NCBI GenBank assembly: GCA_020025955.1
Contig: JAHHRF010000005.1
Span: forward strand, 10,846-74,845
Reading direction: 5' to 3'
Source: Sutterella sp.
Lineage (GTDB): Bacteria; Pseudomonadota; Gammaproteobacteria; Burkholderiales; Burkholderiaceae_F
DNA: 64,000 nucleotides
Shown: positions 25,950-34,840 of the stretch, piece after piece
Position numbering within the stretch: position 1 is the first letter of the stretch
How the letters are laid out: the number at the start of each line of letters is the position of its first letter
Notes under the pieces: generated by a model
What the model was told of the DNA's origin: nothing
Databases searched by the model: none
The model's input: the letters and a program-made list of their open reading frames with translations, nothing else
Translations under genes and position numbers: made by a program

Positions 25950-27592
25950 CGCGCCAGCATTTCGTCGGCCACATCCAAGGCATTCTGGGTAATCTCGATC
26001 CCCGTCAACATACGAGCAATTTCCCACGTGCGCTTCTCGGGCGTTAACACATTTAAATGGCTGACGGTTTTACCGTCGGCCATTGTCTTTTCGACCTTCC
26101 AGTGATGATTCCCACAGGCCGCAACCTGAGGAAGATGGGTGACACACAGTACCTGACGCGCTTGACCCAGGGTACGCAAAAGGTTCCCTACGACTTCTGC
26201 GACCGCTCCACCAATCCCACTGTCGACTTCGTCAAAAATCAACGTCGGAACCGGTGTGGCACGTGCCGTAATCACGGCGATCGCTAAGCTAATACGGGCC
26301 AATTCCCCACCCGAAGCCACTTTACTCAAGGGACGTACTTGAACGCCCGTGTGGCCTGCCACTAAAAATTCACAGTGTTCGGAGCCGCGTGGTGACGGCG
26401 CATTGCGCACCAACCCCACTTCAAAGCGAGCACCCTTCATCGCGAGCGTTTGCATTTCTCGCGTCACGGCCTCACTTAATGCTTTAGCCCCCGCTTGACG
26501 CGCTTGGGTCAAGGTAGCGGCCGCCTCGTCATAAACCGCCAAGGCTTTCTGAAGGGCGCGCTCCAGGGCTTTAATGTCCTTCGTGGCCGTTAACTCATCG
26601 AGCTCTTCTTGGCTACGAAGCCAAAGGGCATGAAGTTCTTCGGGGTCCACTCGAAACTTTCGAGCCATCTCAAAATAAAGCGACACACGTTGATCAAGCT
26701 TTTCAAAGTGCTCTTCATCAAAATCATTGCGATCCAAGTAGCGCGCAATATCGTGACCGGTTTCTTCGACGAGCTCCAAGGCCGTATTCAAGGTTTCAGC
26801 CATCGCCCCTAAACGCTCATCAAAGCGCGAGAGGTCCATGAGTTTGGTTTGCACCGACGCAATCATGGACGAGGCGTTTTCTTCCCCTTCTGTGAGAAGT
26901 TCAACCCCGTCATGTAAACCTTGTGCGATGGAAACACCATGCGCTAAACGCGTGTGTTCCGCGTTTAAGGTTTCCCATTCGCCTGCTTTCGGAGAAAGCG
27001 TTGATAAGTCATCAATCAACCAACGAAGTCGTTCTGCCTTGGCTTCAACCACTTCTGCATTGGCGGTGGCATCCTCTAGCGCACGCCCAGCCTCGCGCCA
27101 AGCCTCATAGGCTACGGCAACTGCCGCCAAGGCTTCCCCCGTTTGCGCATGATCGTCTAAGAGGGCTAACTGCGCTTCGGGTTTCAACAAGGATTGATGC
27201 GCATGCTGACCGTGCACATCAACGAGCAATTCGCCAACGGCTTTCAATTGCGAAACGCTCACCGCCAAGCCATTGAGCCACGCACGAGAGCGCCCCTTCA
27301 CGTCCACCGTACGGCGAATCATGAGGGTGTCATCCTCCGTATCGAGTTCTTGCTCAGCGAGCCAAGCGCGCACCGCTGGGGTGTACTGAAATTCCGCACT
27401 GATGTCGGTTTTCTCAGCCCCTTCTTTAATCACTGTCGTATCGGCGCGTCCCCCTAAAACCAACGAGAGTGCATCGATCAAAATCGATTTCCCTGCCCCC
27501 GTTTCCCCCGTCAAAACTGTAAAGCCTTGACGGACATCCAGGTTGAGCGCCTCAACAATGACAAAATTTCGCAAACTTAAACTAGTCAGCAT
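25946..27592 (-). CDS. recN: DNA repair protein RecN
   Basis: An SMC-like ATPase for double-strand break repair. The roughly 548-residue protein starts 'MLTSLSLRNFVIVEALNLDV' and has Walker A 'GETGAGKSILIDALSLVLG'. A long helical middle follows, then the C-terminal 'KVASGGELARISLAI' signature and 'LIFDEVDSGIGG' Walker B. The ATG at 27592 has GGAAG upstream; a TTG two codons earlier is less likely. It lies 43 bases after the nadK start on the same strand, so the two may be co-transcribed. Confidence 0.96.
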   Translation of the reverse strand: MLTSLSLRNFVIVEALNLDVRQGFTVLTGETGAGKSILIDALSLVLGGRADTTVIKEGAEKTDISAEFQYTPAVRAWLAEQELDTEDDTLMIRRTVDVKGRSRAWLNGLAVSVSQLKAVGELLVDVHGQHAHQSLLKPEAQLALLDDHAQTGEALAAVAVAYEAWREAGRALEDATANAEVVEAKAERLRWLIDDLSTLSPKAGEWETLNAEHTRLAHGVSIAQGLHDGVELLTEGEENASSMIASVQTKLMDLSRFDERLGAMAETLNTALELVEETGHDIARYLDRNDFDEEHFEKLDQRVSLYFEMARKFRVDPEELHALWLRSQEELDELTATKDIKALERALQKALAVYDEAAATLTQARQAGAKALSEAVTREMQTLAMKGARFEVGLVRNAPSPRGSEHCEFLVAGHTGVQVRPLSKVASGGELARISLAIAVITARATPVPTLIFDEVDSGIGGAVAEVVGNLLRTLGQARQVLCVTHLPQVAACGNHHWKVEKTMADGKTVSHLNVLTPEKRTWEIARMLTGIEITQNALDVADEMLAR

Positions 27593-27635
27593 GAGCAAGC
27601 TTCCGATGAAAAATAGACGAGAGGGCTACCGTGCC

Positions 27636-28532
27636 TCAAACCCCGTGCGATTGCGCGGCGGGCATGAAATTCCAATTGAGCTTTCGACGTAACAGTTCGA
27701 AATAGTCCCACCCTTCAGGGTGGAGCAATCGCATCGCCTTATGGCTTCGACGAATACGAAGCACGTCGCCAGGCCGCACATCAAAAAATTCTTGCATATC
27801 CCAGAAGGCTACAGCCTCACGCGCATCCATTAACTTCATGTCAATGACGGCGTTTCCCGGTAACACAATGGGGCGATTAGATAACGTGTGAGCGGCCACC
27901 GGCGCCAAACAAAGCCCATCCAAAGAGGGCGACAAAATCGGACCCCCAGCGGCTAAAGCGTACGCCGTTGAACCCGTCGTGCTCGAACAAATTAAACCGT
28001 CCGCGAGCTGGCACGACATGGGGCGTCCATCCACGAGCGTGAGAATTTCCACAACGCCCCCAACGCGACCATTGGAAATCCCAACGTCGTTCACGGCGAC
28101 ATGACGGTAAACCACGTCTCCCTCACGAAGGACTTCACCCTCCAGTAAGTAACGGGTGTCTTTCTGGTAATGCCCCTTCATCATCGGGGGCAAAACCGTC
28201 TCCATCGTTTCCACCACCATGTCGGTAATGAACCCTAAGCGGCCGGCATTAATACCAATCACAGGGAGGTTGTAGTCCGCCAAATCGCGCGAGACACCCA
28301 GCATCGTCCCGTCGCCACCGAGCACCACTGCTAAATCACAGTGTTGCCCTAAATGCTGGCGGGTATAACCCTGAACATCACGACCGCATTCTTGGAGAAG
28401 CGCAGCGCTACGTTCACAGAGCCAAATCGTCGTGCCCGTTTTTTCCAGAAGCGCAACCAAGCGCTCCAGCGCGTCGACGTCATCCGAGCTCGGTTTAACG
28501 AAAACCGCGGTATTTTGAAACTTTAAGTCCAT
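27636..28532 (-). CDS. nadK: NAD kinase
   Basis: The enzyme phosphorylates NAD to NADP. At about 298 residues it is the usual length. 'LAVVLGGDGTMLGVSRDL' carries the GGDG active-site motif, 'GINAGRLGFITD' is the second NAD motif, and 'GSTAYALAAGGPILSP' the third. The start at 28532 excludes an upstream extension that lies in the terminator of fabI. nadK followed by recN is a common gene order in proteobacteria. Confidence 0.96.
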   Translation of the reverse strand: MDLKFQNTAVFVKPSSDDVDALERLVALLEKTGTTIWLCERSAALLQECGRDVQGYTRQHLGQHCDLAVVLGGDGTMLGVSRDLADYNLPVIGINAGRLGFITDMVVETMETVLPPMMKGHYQKDTRYLLEGEVLREGDVVYRHVAVNDVGISNGRVGGVVEILTLVDGRPMSCQLADGLICSSTTGSTAYALAAGGPILSPSLDGLCLAPVAAHTLSNRPIVLPGNAVIDMKLMDAREAVAFWDMQEFFDVRPGDVLRIRRSHKAMRLLHPEGWDYFELLRRKLNWNFMPAAQSHGV

Positions 28533-28553
28533 AAGGGGCCTGTGTAGCAGAAG

Positions 28554-28583
28554 AAAAAAGGGCGGAATCGAATCGCCCTTTTC
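28554..28583 (-). terminator. Terminator after fabI
   Basis: The hairpin AAAAAAGGGCG / CGCCCTTTT lies 25 bases after the fabI stop and has a T run on the minus strand. Confidence 0.78.
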
Positions 28584-28607
28584 TCTTCTAGAGTGCCACA
28601 AGTAGGG

Positions 28608-29396
28608 TTACTGTTCGATTTCGGCGACGCCCGTCACGTGGAAGCCAGCGTCTACGTACAGAATATCACCCGTGATCCCGCTTGCTAAGTCAGAGAGCAA
28701 GAAGGCAGCGGCATTACCCACTTCATCCGTGGTGACCGTACGACCCAAGGGGGCAGAGGTTTCCATCGTGTGAAGCAACTTGTTGAAGCCCTGAATACCC
28801 GAGGCAGCCAAGGTCTTGATGGGACCGGCCGAAATAGCATTCGCACGAATCCCTTCCGCCCCTAAGCTCGCTGCCATGTAGCGGGTGGAGGCTTCGAGAG
28901 CTGCCTTGGCCACCCCCATGGTGTTGTAGTTGGGGATGACGCGCTGGCTACCTAAGTAGGTTAACGACAAGGCAGCGGCCTTACGCCCCTTCATCAAGGG
29001 TAAAAACGCCTTGGCTAACGCAGGATAGGAGTAGGCGGAAATATCCATGGCGGTAGCAAACGCTTCACGGGAAATCCCTTCTAAGAAGTCGCCTGCAATG
29101 GCTTCACGCGGGGCAAAACCGATGGAATGCACAAAGCCGTCTAAACCGCCCCAGGCTTCCTGTAAGGCATCGGCCGTCTTCTGAATGGCTTCATCGCTGC
29201 TGACGTCCATGTTGAAGACCAAGTTGCTACCAAATTCCGCAGCAAACCCCTTAATACGGTCTTCGTAACGCTCGTTAGCGAAACTAAAGGCCAGTTCAGC
29301 GCCTTCACGGTGGCAAGCCTTAGCGATCCCGTAAGCGATGGATCGGTTGGAGATCACGCCCGTGATCAAAATCTTCTTACCAGCTAAAAAACCCAT
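28608..29396 (-). CDS. fabI: Enoyl-[acyl-carrier-protein] reductase (NADH)
   Basis: Catalyses the last step of each fatty acid elongation round. The roughly 262-residue SDR protein shows 'GKKILITGVISNRSIAYGIAKA' (modified Rossmann motif typical of FabI). The catalytic block 'TYLGSQRVIPNYNTMGVAKAALEA' has Tyr-x6-Tyr-x6-Lys type spacing, and 'AGPIKTLAASGI' forms the substrate loop. I choose the ATG at 29396 because AAGGA lies 8 bases upstream; the ATG three codons earlier overlaps that site. Confidence 0.97.
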   Translation of the reverse strand: MGFLAGKKILITGVISNRSIAYGIAKACHREGAELAFSFANERYEDRIKGFAAEFGSNLVFNMDVSSDEAIQKTADALQEAWGGLDGFVHSIGFAPREAIAGDFLEGISREAFATAMDISAYSYPALAKAFLPLMKGRKAAALSLTYLGSQRVIPNYNTMGVAKAALEASTRYMAASLGAEGIRANAISAGPIKTLAASGIQGFNKLLHTMETSAPLGRTVTTDEVGNAAAFLLSDLASGITGDILYVDAGFHVTGVAEIEQ

Positions 29397-29502
29397 GGTT
29401 TTCATCCTTTTATCAATCGATAGAAATGGGGAACGTTCACGTAAGCGGTACGCGCCAAAGACGGACGCGTGACCTCGTTTACGTTCAGATCAAGTTCACG
29501 TC

Positions 29503-31614
29503 TTACTTTATGCGTAAAGTTTGACCAATTTTTAAATTATTGCTCTTTAAATGGTTCAGTTTCTTTAAGCTCGAGACTGAAACCCCGAAACGGCGTGCGA
29601 TCACATAAAGCGAATCGCCTTTTCGCACACGATAGCGCGTTTGCGTCGCCACGGTCGACGAAACGCTTTGCTTCGGATGGACCTTTGCCGTTGCCGGAAT
29701 CACTAAGCGCTGCCCAATGCGCAAACGGTTATTGGATAAGCCGTTCACTTCACGGAGTTTCGTCACCGATACGCCAAACTTTTGACCGATGGAATAGAGG
29801 CTGTCGCCCTTCTGGACGCGATAATCCCCCGCGCTCGGCGCCGGCACCGACTGTTCGACCGCCTTAACGACCTCAACCACTGCACCACTGCCCGACGGAA
29901 TTTCGAGGCGTTGGCCAATTCGTAATTGGTTCCCTCGTAAATGATTCGCACGCTTCAAGCGCACCACCGTCGTATGGTATTTCGCCGCGATCCCCGACAG
30001 GGTATCGCCCGCGACCACCACGTGGTAATTCAAATGCGGCGCCGTCGTCCCCTTCGTGTAGATACGAAGGCGTTGACCAATCTTCAAAGCGTTCGAGCGA
30101 AGGCGGTTATCTTCCTTGAGCGCCGCCACACTCACCCCATAACGGCGAGCAATGCTAGAGAGCGTATCGCCCTTTCGCACGGCGTAGATCTGAGCCGCAC
30201 TTTTCGAATCCGTGCGGCTCTTCACGGCCACCACCGGCATACGCTCAACCTGAGGCACCGTCAACGTGAGACGTTGCCCCACGCGAAGCATGTCACCACG
30301 CAAACGGTTGTCCTTACGGATGGACTTCGTCGAGATATGCCAACGATGGGCAATACGCCCTAAGGTGTCACCACTTCGGACGCGATAGGTCACACGACGC
30401 CACGTTGTAAGGGGCGAGAGACGAAGACGCGCATCGGCTTCGTCTTCCCCAATGTCGTAGTGTTCATCATTGGGGGACTTCACCAACAAGGTGGAGTTAG
30501 CTAAGACCTTTCGGCCCTTCGGGATCTTGTTGACTTCCAAGAGTTCCGCTTCGGTCATGTCAAATTGCTTGGCCACCGAGGCGAGCGTCTCACCCGACTT
30601 CAATTTGTAGGTGCGCCACTGCGACAACGGTTGCCCCGTTTCCATCCAGTTAGCGAGGCTATCCACAAACCCATCGAGCTTATCGGCAGGAAGGAGCATA
30701 TTGTTGTTGTGCGCGGCCACAATCACTGGCAACTTAAAGCTGGGATTGAGCTTTTTAAAGTCGGCCAACGGCATATCGGCGAGCTTCGCGGCCGTTTCCG
30801 TGTCGATATCACGGGGCTTAGAAACCGTAACGAAGAAGGGCTCGTTGCCTACGTCAGGCAACTCAATCCCATAGCGCTTCGGATCCGCCACGATACGCTT
30901 AATCGCCTCGAGTTTGGGAACGTAGTTGGCGGTCTCACGCGGCATCTTCAAATGACTATAGTCCGTCGGGCGACGAGCGCTCTTGGCGCGACGAATCGCT
31001 CGTTGAACACTCCCCTCACCCCAGTTGTACGCCGCTAAGGCCAACTGCCAGTCATGGAACAGACCATGCAAATACTGGAAATAATCCAGTGCCGCACGCG
31101 TACTTTCCATCACGTCACGACGCTCGTCATGCCAAAGATTTTGCTCTAAGGAATACACTTTCCCCGTGGCGGGCATAAACTGCCAAAGGCCAGCGGCTTT
31201 CGCATGCGAAAGGGCTTCTGGCTGGAAGGCACTTTCCACAAACGGAAGGAGCGCCAATTCCGTGGGCATCCCACGGGCTTCCACTTCTTCGATAATGTGA
31301 TAGAGATATTTCCCCGACCGATTAAACATACGGTTTAAATAGTTGGGGTCTTTGGTATAGTGACGCACCCATTTGTCCACGAGCACATTTTGCAAAACGG
31401 GCATTTCAAACCCGCGACGAATACGCTCCCAAACATCCGACGGTGCGGCTAAGGGTTCCAGATAGTCTGCAGCGGGACTGTCGTCGGCCACCATCGCTGG
31501 CAGCGTTGCCTCAGACGGGGTTTCGGCGAAGACGGCCGAACTCGTGAGGAGTCCTTGACCGAACAGCGCGACACAGGTCGCAGAAAAAAGTAAGCTGAGG
31601 CGTTGGAAAGTCAT
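29503..31614 (-). CDS. mltD: MltD-type lytic transglycosylase with six LysM repeats
   Basis: About 703 residues; a periplasmic muramidase that cleaves peptidoglycan with anhydro-ring formation. A signal peptide spans about residues 1-30 (ends SAVFA). The SLT domain has the catalytic glutamate in 'LLPFVESAFQPEA' near residue 125, then 'AAGLWQFMPATGKVY' and 'LALAAYNWGEGSV'. From about residue 334 to the end come six LysM modules, each with a Y-x-(V/L)-(R/K)-x-G-(D/E)-(T/S)-L core and an 'LRIGQRL' end. E. coli MltD has two, so this enzyme should bind glycan far more firmly. No lipobox is seen, unlike the E. coli lipoprotein. An ATG upstream gives an unlikely longer start. Confidence 0.92.
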   Translation of the reverse strand: MTFQRLSLLFSATCVALFGQGLLTSSAVFAETPSEATLPAMVADDSPAADYLEPLAAPSDVWERIRRGFEMPVLQNVLVDKWVRHYTKDPNYLNRMFNRSGKYLYHIIEEVEARGMPTELALLPFVESAFQPEALSHAKAAGLWQFMPATGKVYSLEQNLWHDERRDVMESTRAALDYFQYLHGLFHDWQLALAAYNWGEGSVQRAIRRAKSARRPTDYSHLKMPRETANYVPKLEAIKRIVADPKRYGIELPDVGNEPFFVTVSKPRDIDTETAAKLADMPLADFKKLNPSFKLPVIVAAHNNNMLLPADKLDGFVDSLANWMETGQPLSQWRTYKLKSGETLASVAKQFDMTEAELLEVNKIPKGRKVLANSTLLVKSPNDEHYDIGEDEADARLRLSPLTTWRRVTYRVRSGDTLGRIAHRWHISTKSIRKDNRLRGDMLRVGQRLTLTVPQVERMPVVAVKSRTDSKSAAQIYAVRKGDTLSSIARRYGVSVAALKEDNRLRSNALKIGQRLRIYTKGTTAPHLNYHVVVAGDTLSGIAAKYHTTVVRLKRANHLRGNQLRIGQRLEIPSGSGAVVEVVKAVEQSVPAPSAGDYRVQKGDSLYSIGQKFGVSVTKLREVNGLSNNRLRIGQRLVIPATAKVHPKQSVSSTVATQTRYRVRKGDSLYVIARRFGVSVSSLKKLNHLKSNNLKIGQTLRIK

Positions 31615-31757
31615 CGAAAATGGTGAGGAAATTTGAGGTTCTTGAATGTCACATTCTATCAAGTCACCTCCCTTTAAAATGAAGTCTTTTGCGTTTGCCA
31701 TACTAAGCAACAATTTTCCTGTTCGCACTGCCGTGTGATTCAACGAGGTTTTTGACT

Positions 31758-32555
31758 ATGTCCCTCTCCTTTGAGCGCTTTATTGATTCGCCCCCCGGCC
31801 AGGCCCTGCTTGACTGGGAGTCTCAATGTTTAGACCGACTCGTCATGAACTGCTTTGGCCCGATGGCTCTGCAAATCGGACACCCTGAGATCCCCGCCCT
31901 GCGGGAAAATCGCATGCAAGCCCGTTTTGTCACCACCACAAACGAAGCCAACGCTAAACGCTTATCCGGCGACGCGGAACTTCTAGGGCTCTTAGCTGAG
32001 CCCGAGGCACTTCCCTTTGAAGACGAATGCGCTCAACTGGTGGTTTTACCCCACACGCTAGATATGGCCAACTCTCCCCAACATGCCCTTCGTGAAGCGG
32101 TGCGTGTGTTGGAGCCCGAAGGACGCTTAGTCTTAACGGCCTTCAATCCCTTTAGCCTTTGGTGGGCGCGTCAACAGCTCGTCACGGTTGGGCTCTCACC
32201 CTACCTGCCCTCTAAAGCCCGCCCCTTAGCGCTTTACCGATTAAAAGATTGGCTCACCTTATTGGGCATGGACATTGACGTAGGTCACTTCGGCGTTTAT
32301 GCTCCGCCCTTGACTCGTCACTCGCATTTTCAGCGCTGGCGCTGGATCGACAAGGCAGGAGACCGTTGGTGGCCCCACGCCGCCAACTTAATTGTGCTCT
32401 CGGCTGTTAAACGTCGCCCAGGGCCCAAAGCCGTTGGACGCTTTTCTTTCCAATTCCCCGAAACCCTGTTGGGTACACGCCCCCAAATTGGGCTCCCCCA
32501 ACAAGACGGCAACGATCTCGCATCCCGTCACTCTTCTGAATCGACAAACTCATGA
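31758..32555 (+). CDS. Class I SAM-dependent methyltransferase-like protein
   Basis: About 265 residues with a methyltransferase fold: 'EALPFEDECAQLVVLPHTLDM' and 'ALREAVRVLEPEGRLVLTAFNPFSLW' are the motif II-III region. The first SAM-binding loop (ALQIGHPEIPAL) lacks the usual GxGxG, so catalytic activity is uncertain. Proteins of this type sit directly before rnhA in many beta- and gammaproteobacteria (YafS group), and here the stop overlaps the rnhA start by 4 bases. GAGG lies 9 bases before the ATG at 31758. Substrate unknown. Confidence 0.8.
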   Translation: MSLSFERFIDSPPGQALLDWESQCLDRLVMNCFGPMALQIGHPEIPALRENRMQARFVTTTNEANAKRLSGDAELLGLLAEPEALPFEDECAQLVVLPHTLDMANSPQHALREAVRVLEPEGRLVLTAFNPFSLWWARQQLVTVGLSPYLPSKARPLALYRLKDWLTLLGMDIDVGHFGVYAPPLTRHSHFQRWRWIDKAGDRWWPHAANLIVLSAVKRRPGPKAVGRFSFQFPETLLGTRPQIGLPQQDGNDLASRHSSESTNS

Positions 32556-33013
32556 CACAAACCACTTTAGAAATTTGGACGGACGGCGCTTGTAAAGGCA
32601 ATCCTGGGCCGGGTGGCTGGGGGGCCTATATGGTCTTTGGACGTCACACTCGAGAGCTCTACTCAGGGGAAAATCCCACCACCAATAACCGCATGGAATT
32701 ACAAGCCGTGATTTCGGCACTTGGCAAAGTCAATCGCCCAGTGCCCATCATCATTCACACGGATAGTAGCTATGTGAAAAACGGGATTACCACGTGGATT
32801 CATAATTGGCGCCGCAATCACTGGAAAACCAGTGACAAGAAGCCCGTTAAAAATGCGGATCTTTGGCAAACGCTCGACGAATTAACCCAACAATTTGAGA
32901 TCGAATGGCGCTGGGTGAAGGGGCATGCTGGCGATCCAGGAAACGAAAAGGCGGATGCTTTAGCCAATTTAGGCTGTGAAGTCGCTTTAGGCAAACGCCC
33001 CGCTCAAGACTAA
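32552..33013 (+). CDS. rnhA: Ribonuclease HI
   Basis: Degrades RNA in RNA-DNA hybrids. The 153-residue protein has all four catalytic acidic positions in context: 'IWTDGACKGNPGPGGWG', 'NRMELQAVISAL', 'IHTDSSYVKNGI' and 'GNEKADALA'. The basic handle 'WRRNHWKTSDKKPVKN' is present. It is translationally coupled to the methyltransferase gene. A tRNA-Val gene follows after 74 bases under its own promoter. Confidence 0.97.
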   Translation: MTQTTLEIWTDGACKGNPGPGGWGAYMVFGRHTRELYSGENPTTNNRMELQAVISALGKVNRPVPIIIHTDSSYVKNGITTWIHNWRRNHWKTSDKKPVKNADLWQTLDELTQQFEIEWRWVKGHAGDPGNEKADALANLGCEVALGKRPAQD

Positions 33014-33048
33014 AGATAGCCAATTTATGGTATTCGACCTTCAAGCAC

Positions 33049-33076
33049 TTGCGGGCGGTTCGTTTTACTGTAAAAT
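33049..33076 (+). promoter_or_regulatory. Probable promoter of tRNA-Val
   Basis: TTGCGG at 33049-33054 and TAAAAT at 33071-33076 have a 16-base spacer and lie 11 bases before the tRNA, the same geometry as the other tRNA promoters here. Confidence 0.55.
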
Positions 33077-33087
33077 TCATCCTCTAA

Positions 33088-33162
33088 GCGCGGTTAGCTC
33101 AGTGGTAGAGCACTGCCTTCACACGGCAGGGGTCACTGGTTCGAAACCAGTATCGCGCACCA
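33088..33162 (+). tRNA. tRNA-Val (CAC)
   Basis: A 75-base cloverleaf: acceptor GCGCGGT / ATCGCGC, anticodon stem CTGCC / GGCAG with loop TTCACAC (anticodon CAC), T loop TTCGAAA, encoded CCA. Confidence 0.94.
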
Positions 33163-33170
33163 GAATTCAT

Positions 33171-33204
33171 AAAAGCTCGAAGACGAAAGTCCTCGAGCTT
33201 TTTT
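33171..33204 (+). terminator. Terminator after tRNA-Val
   Basis: The stem AAAAGCTCGA / TCGAGCTTTT has an inner GAC-GAAA-GTC tetraloop and is followed by a T run. Confidence 0.85.
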
Positions 33205-33437
33205 GTTTTCATAGTCCTATCTCTAACCATCCGCTTCCCAGTAAACAGCCACTCTCCAACACTATGCGTTATAGAGGGAGGACTCCTCTCGCGCAACACG
33301 CCATACCCCCTTACATTTTTAATCAACCATTAACGAACAAGTGCAATAAAGCCTCCCCAATTCCTCGGGCAATTGGTAGACTTGTCTAAGAATTTAAGAA
33401 TTAAATTACGGGAATTAACCTTCCTTCTCTACTATCC

Positions 33438-34211
33438 ATGTTGCACTTTGTTGTCAATCTAGACCGTGATTCCGAGCGCTTAAAGGCCATGGAGCAAGAG
33501 TTAGGTCAATACGGTCTCTCCTTCGAACGCCTCCCCGCTGTATACGGACGCGACCTCCCGCCTGAGGCTCTTAAAAAGGCCCAAGTCGGCGCCAAAAATC
33601 GTCGCTTTTGGTTAAAAGATCTAACCTTCGGTCAAATCGGCTGTTACTTTAGCCATGTCAACGCATGGAAACGCCTCGTAGAAAGCACTGAAGAATGGGC
33701 ATTTATTCAAGAGGATGACATCAAATTTAATGTTGATCCTCGCCCCTACCTCACGAATACCGATTGGATTCCAGAGGGCGTAAAACTCATTCAGGCTGCA
33801 CGCTATAAAAATAAGCATGAGGTGTATCGAAAGCGAACGGTCCTTCCGTTACCTGGTCTACCTGGCGAGCAAAAGTTGATGCAAATTACGGCGGATCAAA
33901 TTGGAGGGACCATGGGGTATTTCATCCACCGAGATGTGGCTCAATACTTGATCGAACACTCCTCGCCAATCATTGCGCCCGTGGACGACCTCTTATTCTT
34001 CCACCCAAGCCCCTTACACAAAATCTTTACGGCTTGGACCTTAAATTGCGCTCTGGTTATTGACAATGACGAAGGGATCAGCAACACCCAAGAGAAGACT
34101 CCCCCTGCCAATCGCGTCATTAACTATTGGCTTTATGGTCATCGTCACCTTTTAAAGATGAAAAACAAGCTACTTTGCTTGCTCGCCTACAAAAAAGACG
34201 TTTTGCGCTAA
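33438..34211 (+). CDS. Family 25 glycosyltransferase, second copy
   Basis: The 257-residue protein has GT25 features: 'HFVVNLDRDSERLKAMEQEL', 'TFGQIGCYFSHVNAWKRLVES', 'WAFIQEDDIKF' with the acidic metal motif, and 'TMGYFIHRDVAQYLIE'. It resembles the GT25 protein at 7062-7850, sharing the 'DWIPEGV' block and overall order, so the two are divergent paralogs. It likely adds a hexose to LPS. It is a single-gene unit between tRNA-Val and fur, with about 230 bases of A+T rich DNA upstream and no clear ribosome-binding site. Confidence 0.87.
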   Translation: MLHFVVNLDRDSERLKAMEQELGQYGLSFERLPAVYGRDLPPEALKKAQVGAKNRRFWLKDLTFGQIGCYFSHVNAWKRLVESTEEWAFIQEDDIKFNVDPRPYLTNTDWIPEGVKLIQAARYKNKHEVYRKRTVLPLPGLPGEQKLMQITADQIGGTMGYFIHRDVAQYLIEHSSPIIAPVDDLLFFHPSPLHKIFTAWTLNCALVIDNDEGISNTQEKTPPANRVINYWLYGHRHLLKMKNKLLCLLAYKKDVLR

Positions 34212-34240
34212 ATTCGTAAAACAAACCACCCAAGAAGCAA

Positions 34241-34288
34241 AAAGACCATGTCATCGGAAGGGAATCGACGACATGGTCTTTTTATTTT
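34241..34288. terminator. Bidirectional terminator between GT25 and fur
   Basis: The stem AAAGACCATGTC / GACATGGTCTTT is followed by a long T run on plus; the A run on its other side serves fur on the minus strand. Confidence 0.85.
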
Positions 34289-34295
34289 TTTCACC

Positions 34296-34745
34296 TTAGT
34301 CAGGTGCGTGCTCTTTCTTTCGGCACTCCGGGCAAAGCCCATAGAGCACCATCGAGTGATCGCACAATTCGTAGCCGTAACGCTTAGCAATTAAGCGTTG
34401 TGCCGCTTCGATTTCTGGATCAACGAACTCGATGAGTTCATTGCAAGACAAACACACAATATGGTCGTGGTGGCCATTGTCTTCCAGCTCATACGTGGCA
34501 CGTTCGGGTTCAAAATGATGGCGAACAACTAAGCCAGCGTGTTCAAATTGCGATAAGACGCGGTAGACTGTAGCTAAACCGATGTCCACACCTTCTTCGA
34601 CCAATGCCTTATAGACATCTTCGGCCGAAAGGTGGCGACCCTGGCCAGCCTGAGCTCGTTTTTGGAATAACTCAAGAATCTTGAGTCGGGGAGTCGTCGC
34701 CTTCAAACCGGCGCTCTTTAACTCCATTGTTTTACTTTCAGACAT
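34296..34745 (-). CDS. fur: Ferric uptake regulator Fur
   Basis: This iron-sensing dimeric repressor has 149 residues, with an N-terminal winged helix ('GLKATTPRLKILELFQ', 'YKALVEEGVDIGLATVYRVLSQFEHAGLV') and a C-terminal metal domain. 'HHDHIVCLSCNELIEF' supplies metal ligands and a CxxC, and 'LYGLCPECRKK' a second CxxC. It is divergent from bamE, a conserved arrangement in beta- and gammaproteobacteria. It would control iron genes elsewhere, and possibly the palindrome at 52498. Confidence 0.96.
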   Translation of the reverse strand: MSESKTMELKSAGLKATTPRLKILELFQKRAQAGQGRHLSAEDVYKALVEEGVDIGLATVYRVLSQFEHAGLVVRHHFEPERATYELEDNGHHDHIVCLSCNELIEFVDPEIEAAQRLIAKRYGYELCDHSMVLYGLCPECRKKEHAPD

Positions 34746-34840
34746 AACGCTCTCGTTGCTCCGTCTTTCAAAAGTTGAATATCCTTATTATGATAAAGGG
34801 TCGGAGCATAATGTGCACCCACAATCTCACTGAGACCACT

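Noticed and set aside
28532..28601. Longer nadK start
   Set aside because: The extension would be encoded by the fabI terminator hairpin and has no family similarity.
34766..34800. Fur box and promoter between fur and bamE
   Set aside because: A TTATTATGATAA string resembles half of a Fur site, but there is no symmetrical partner and the -35 is poor.
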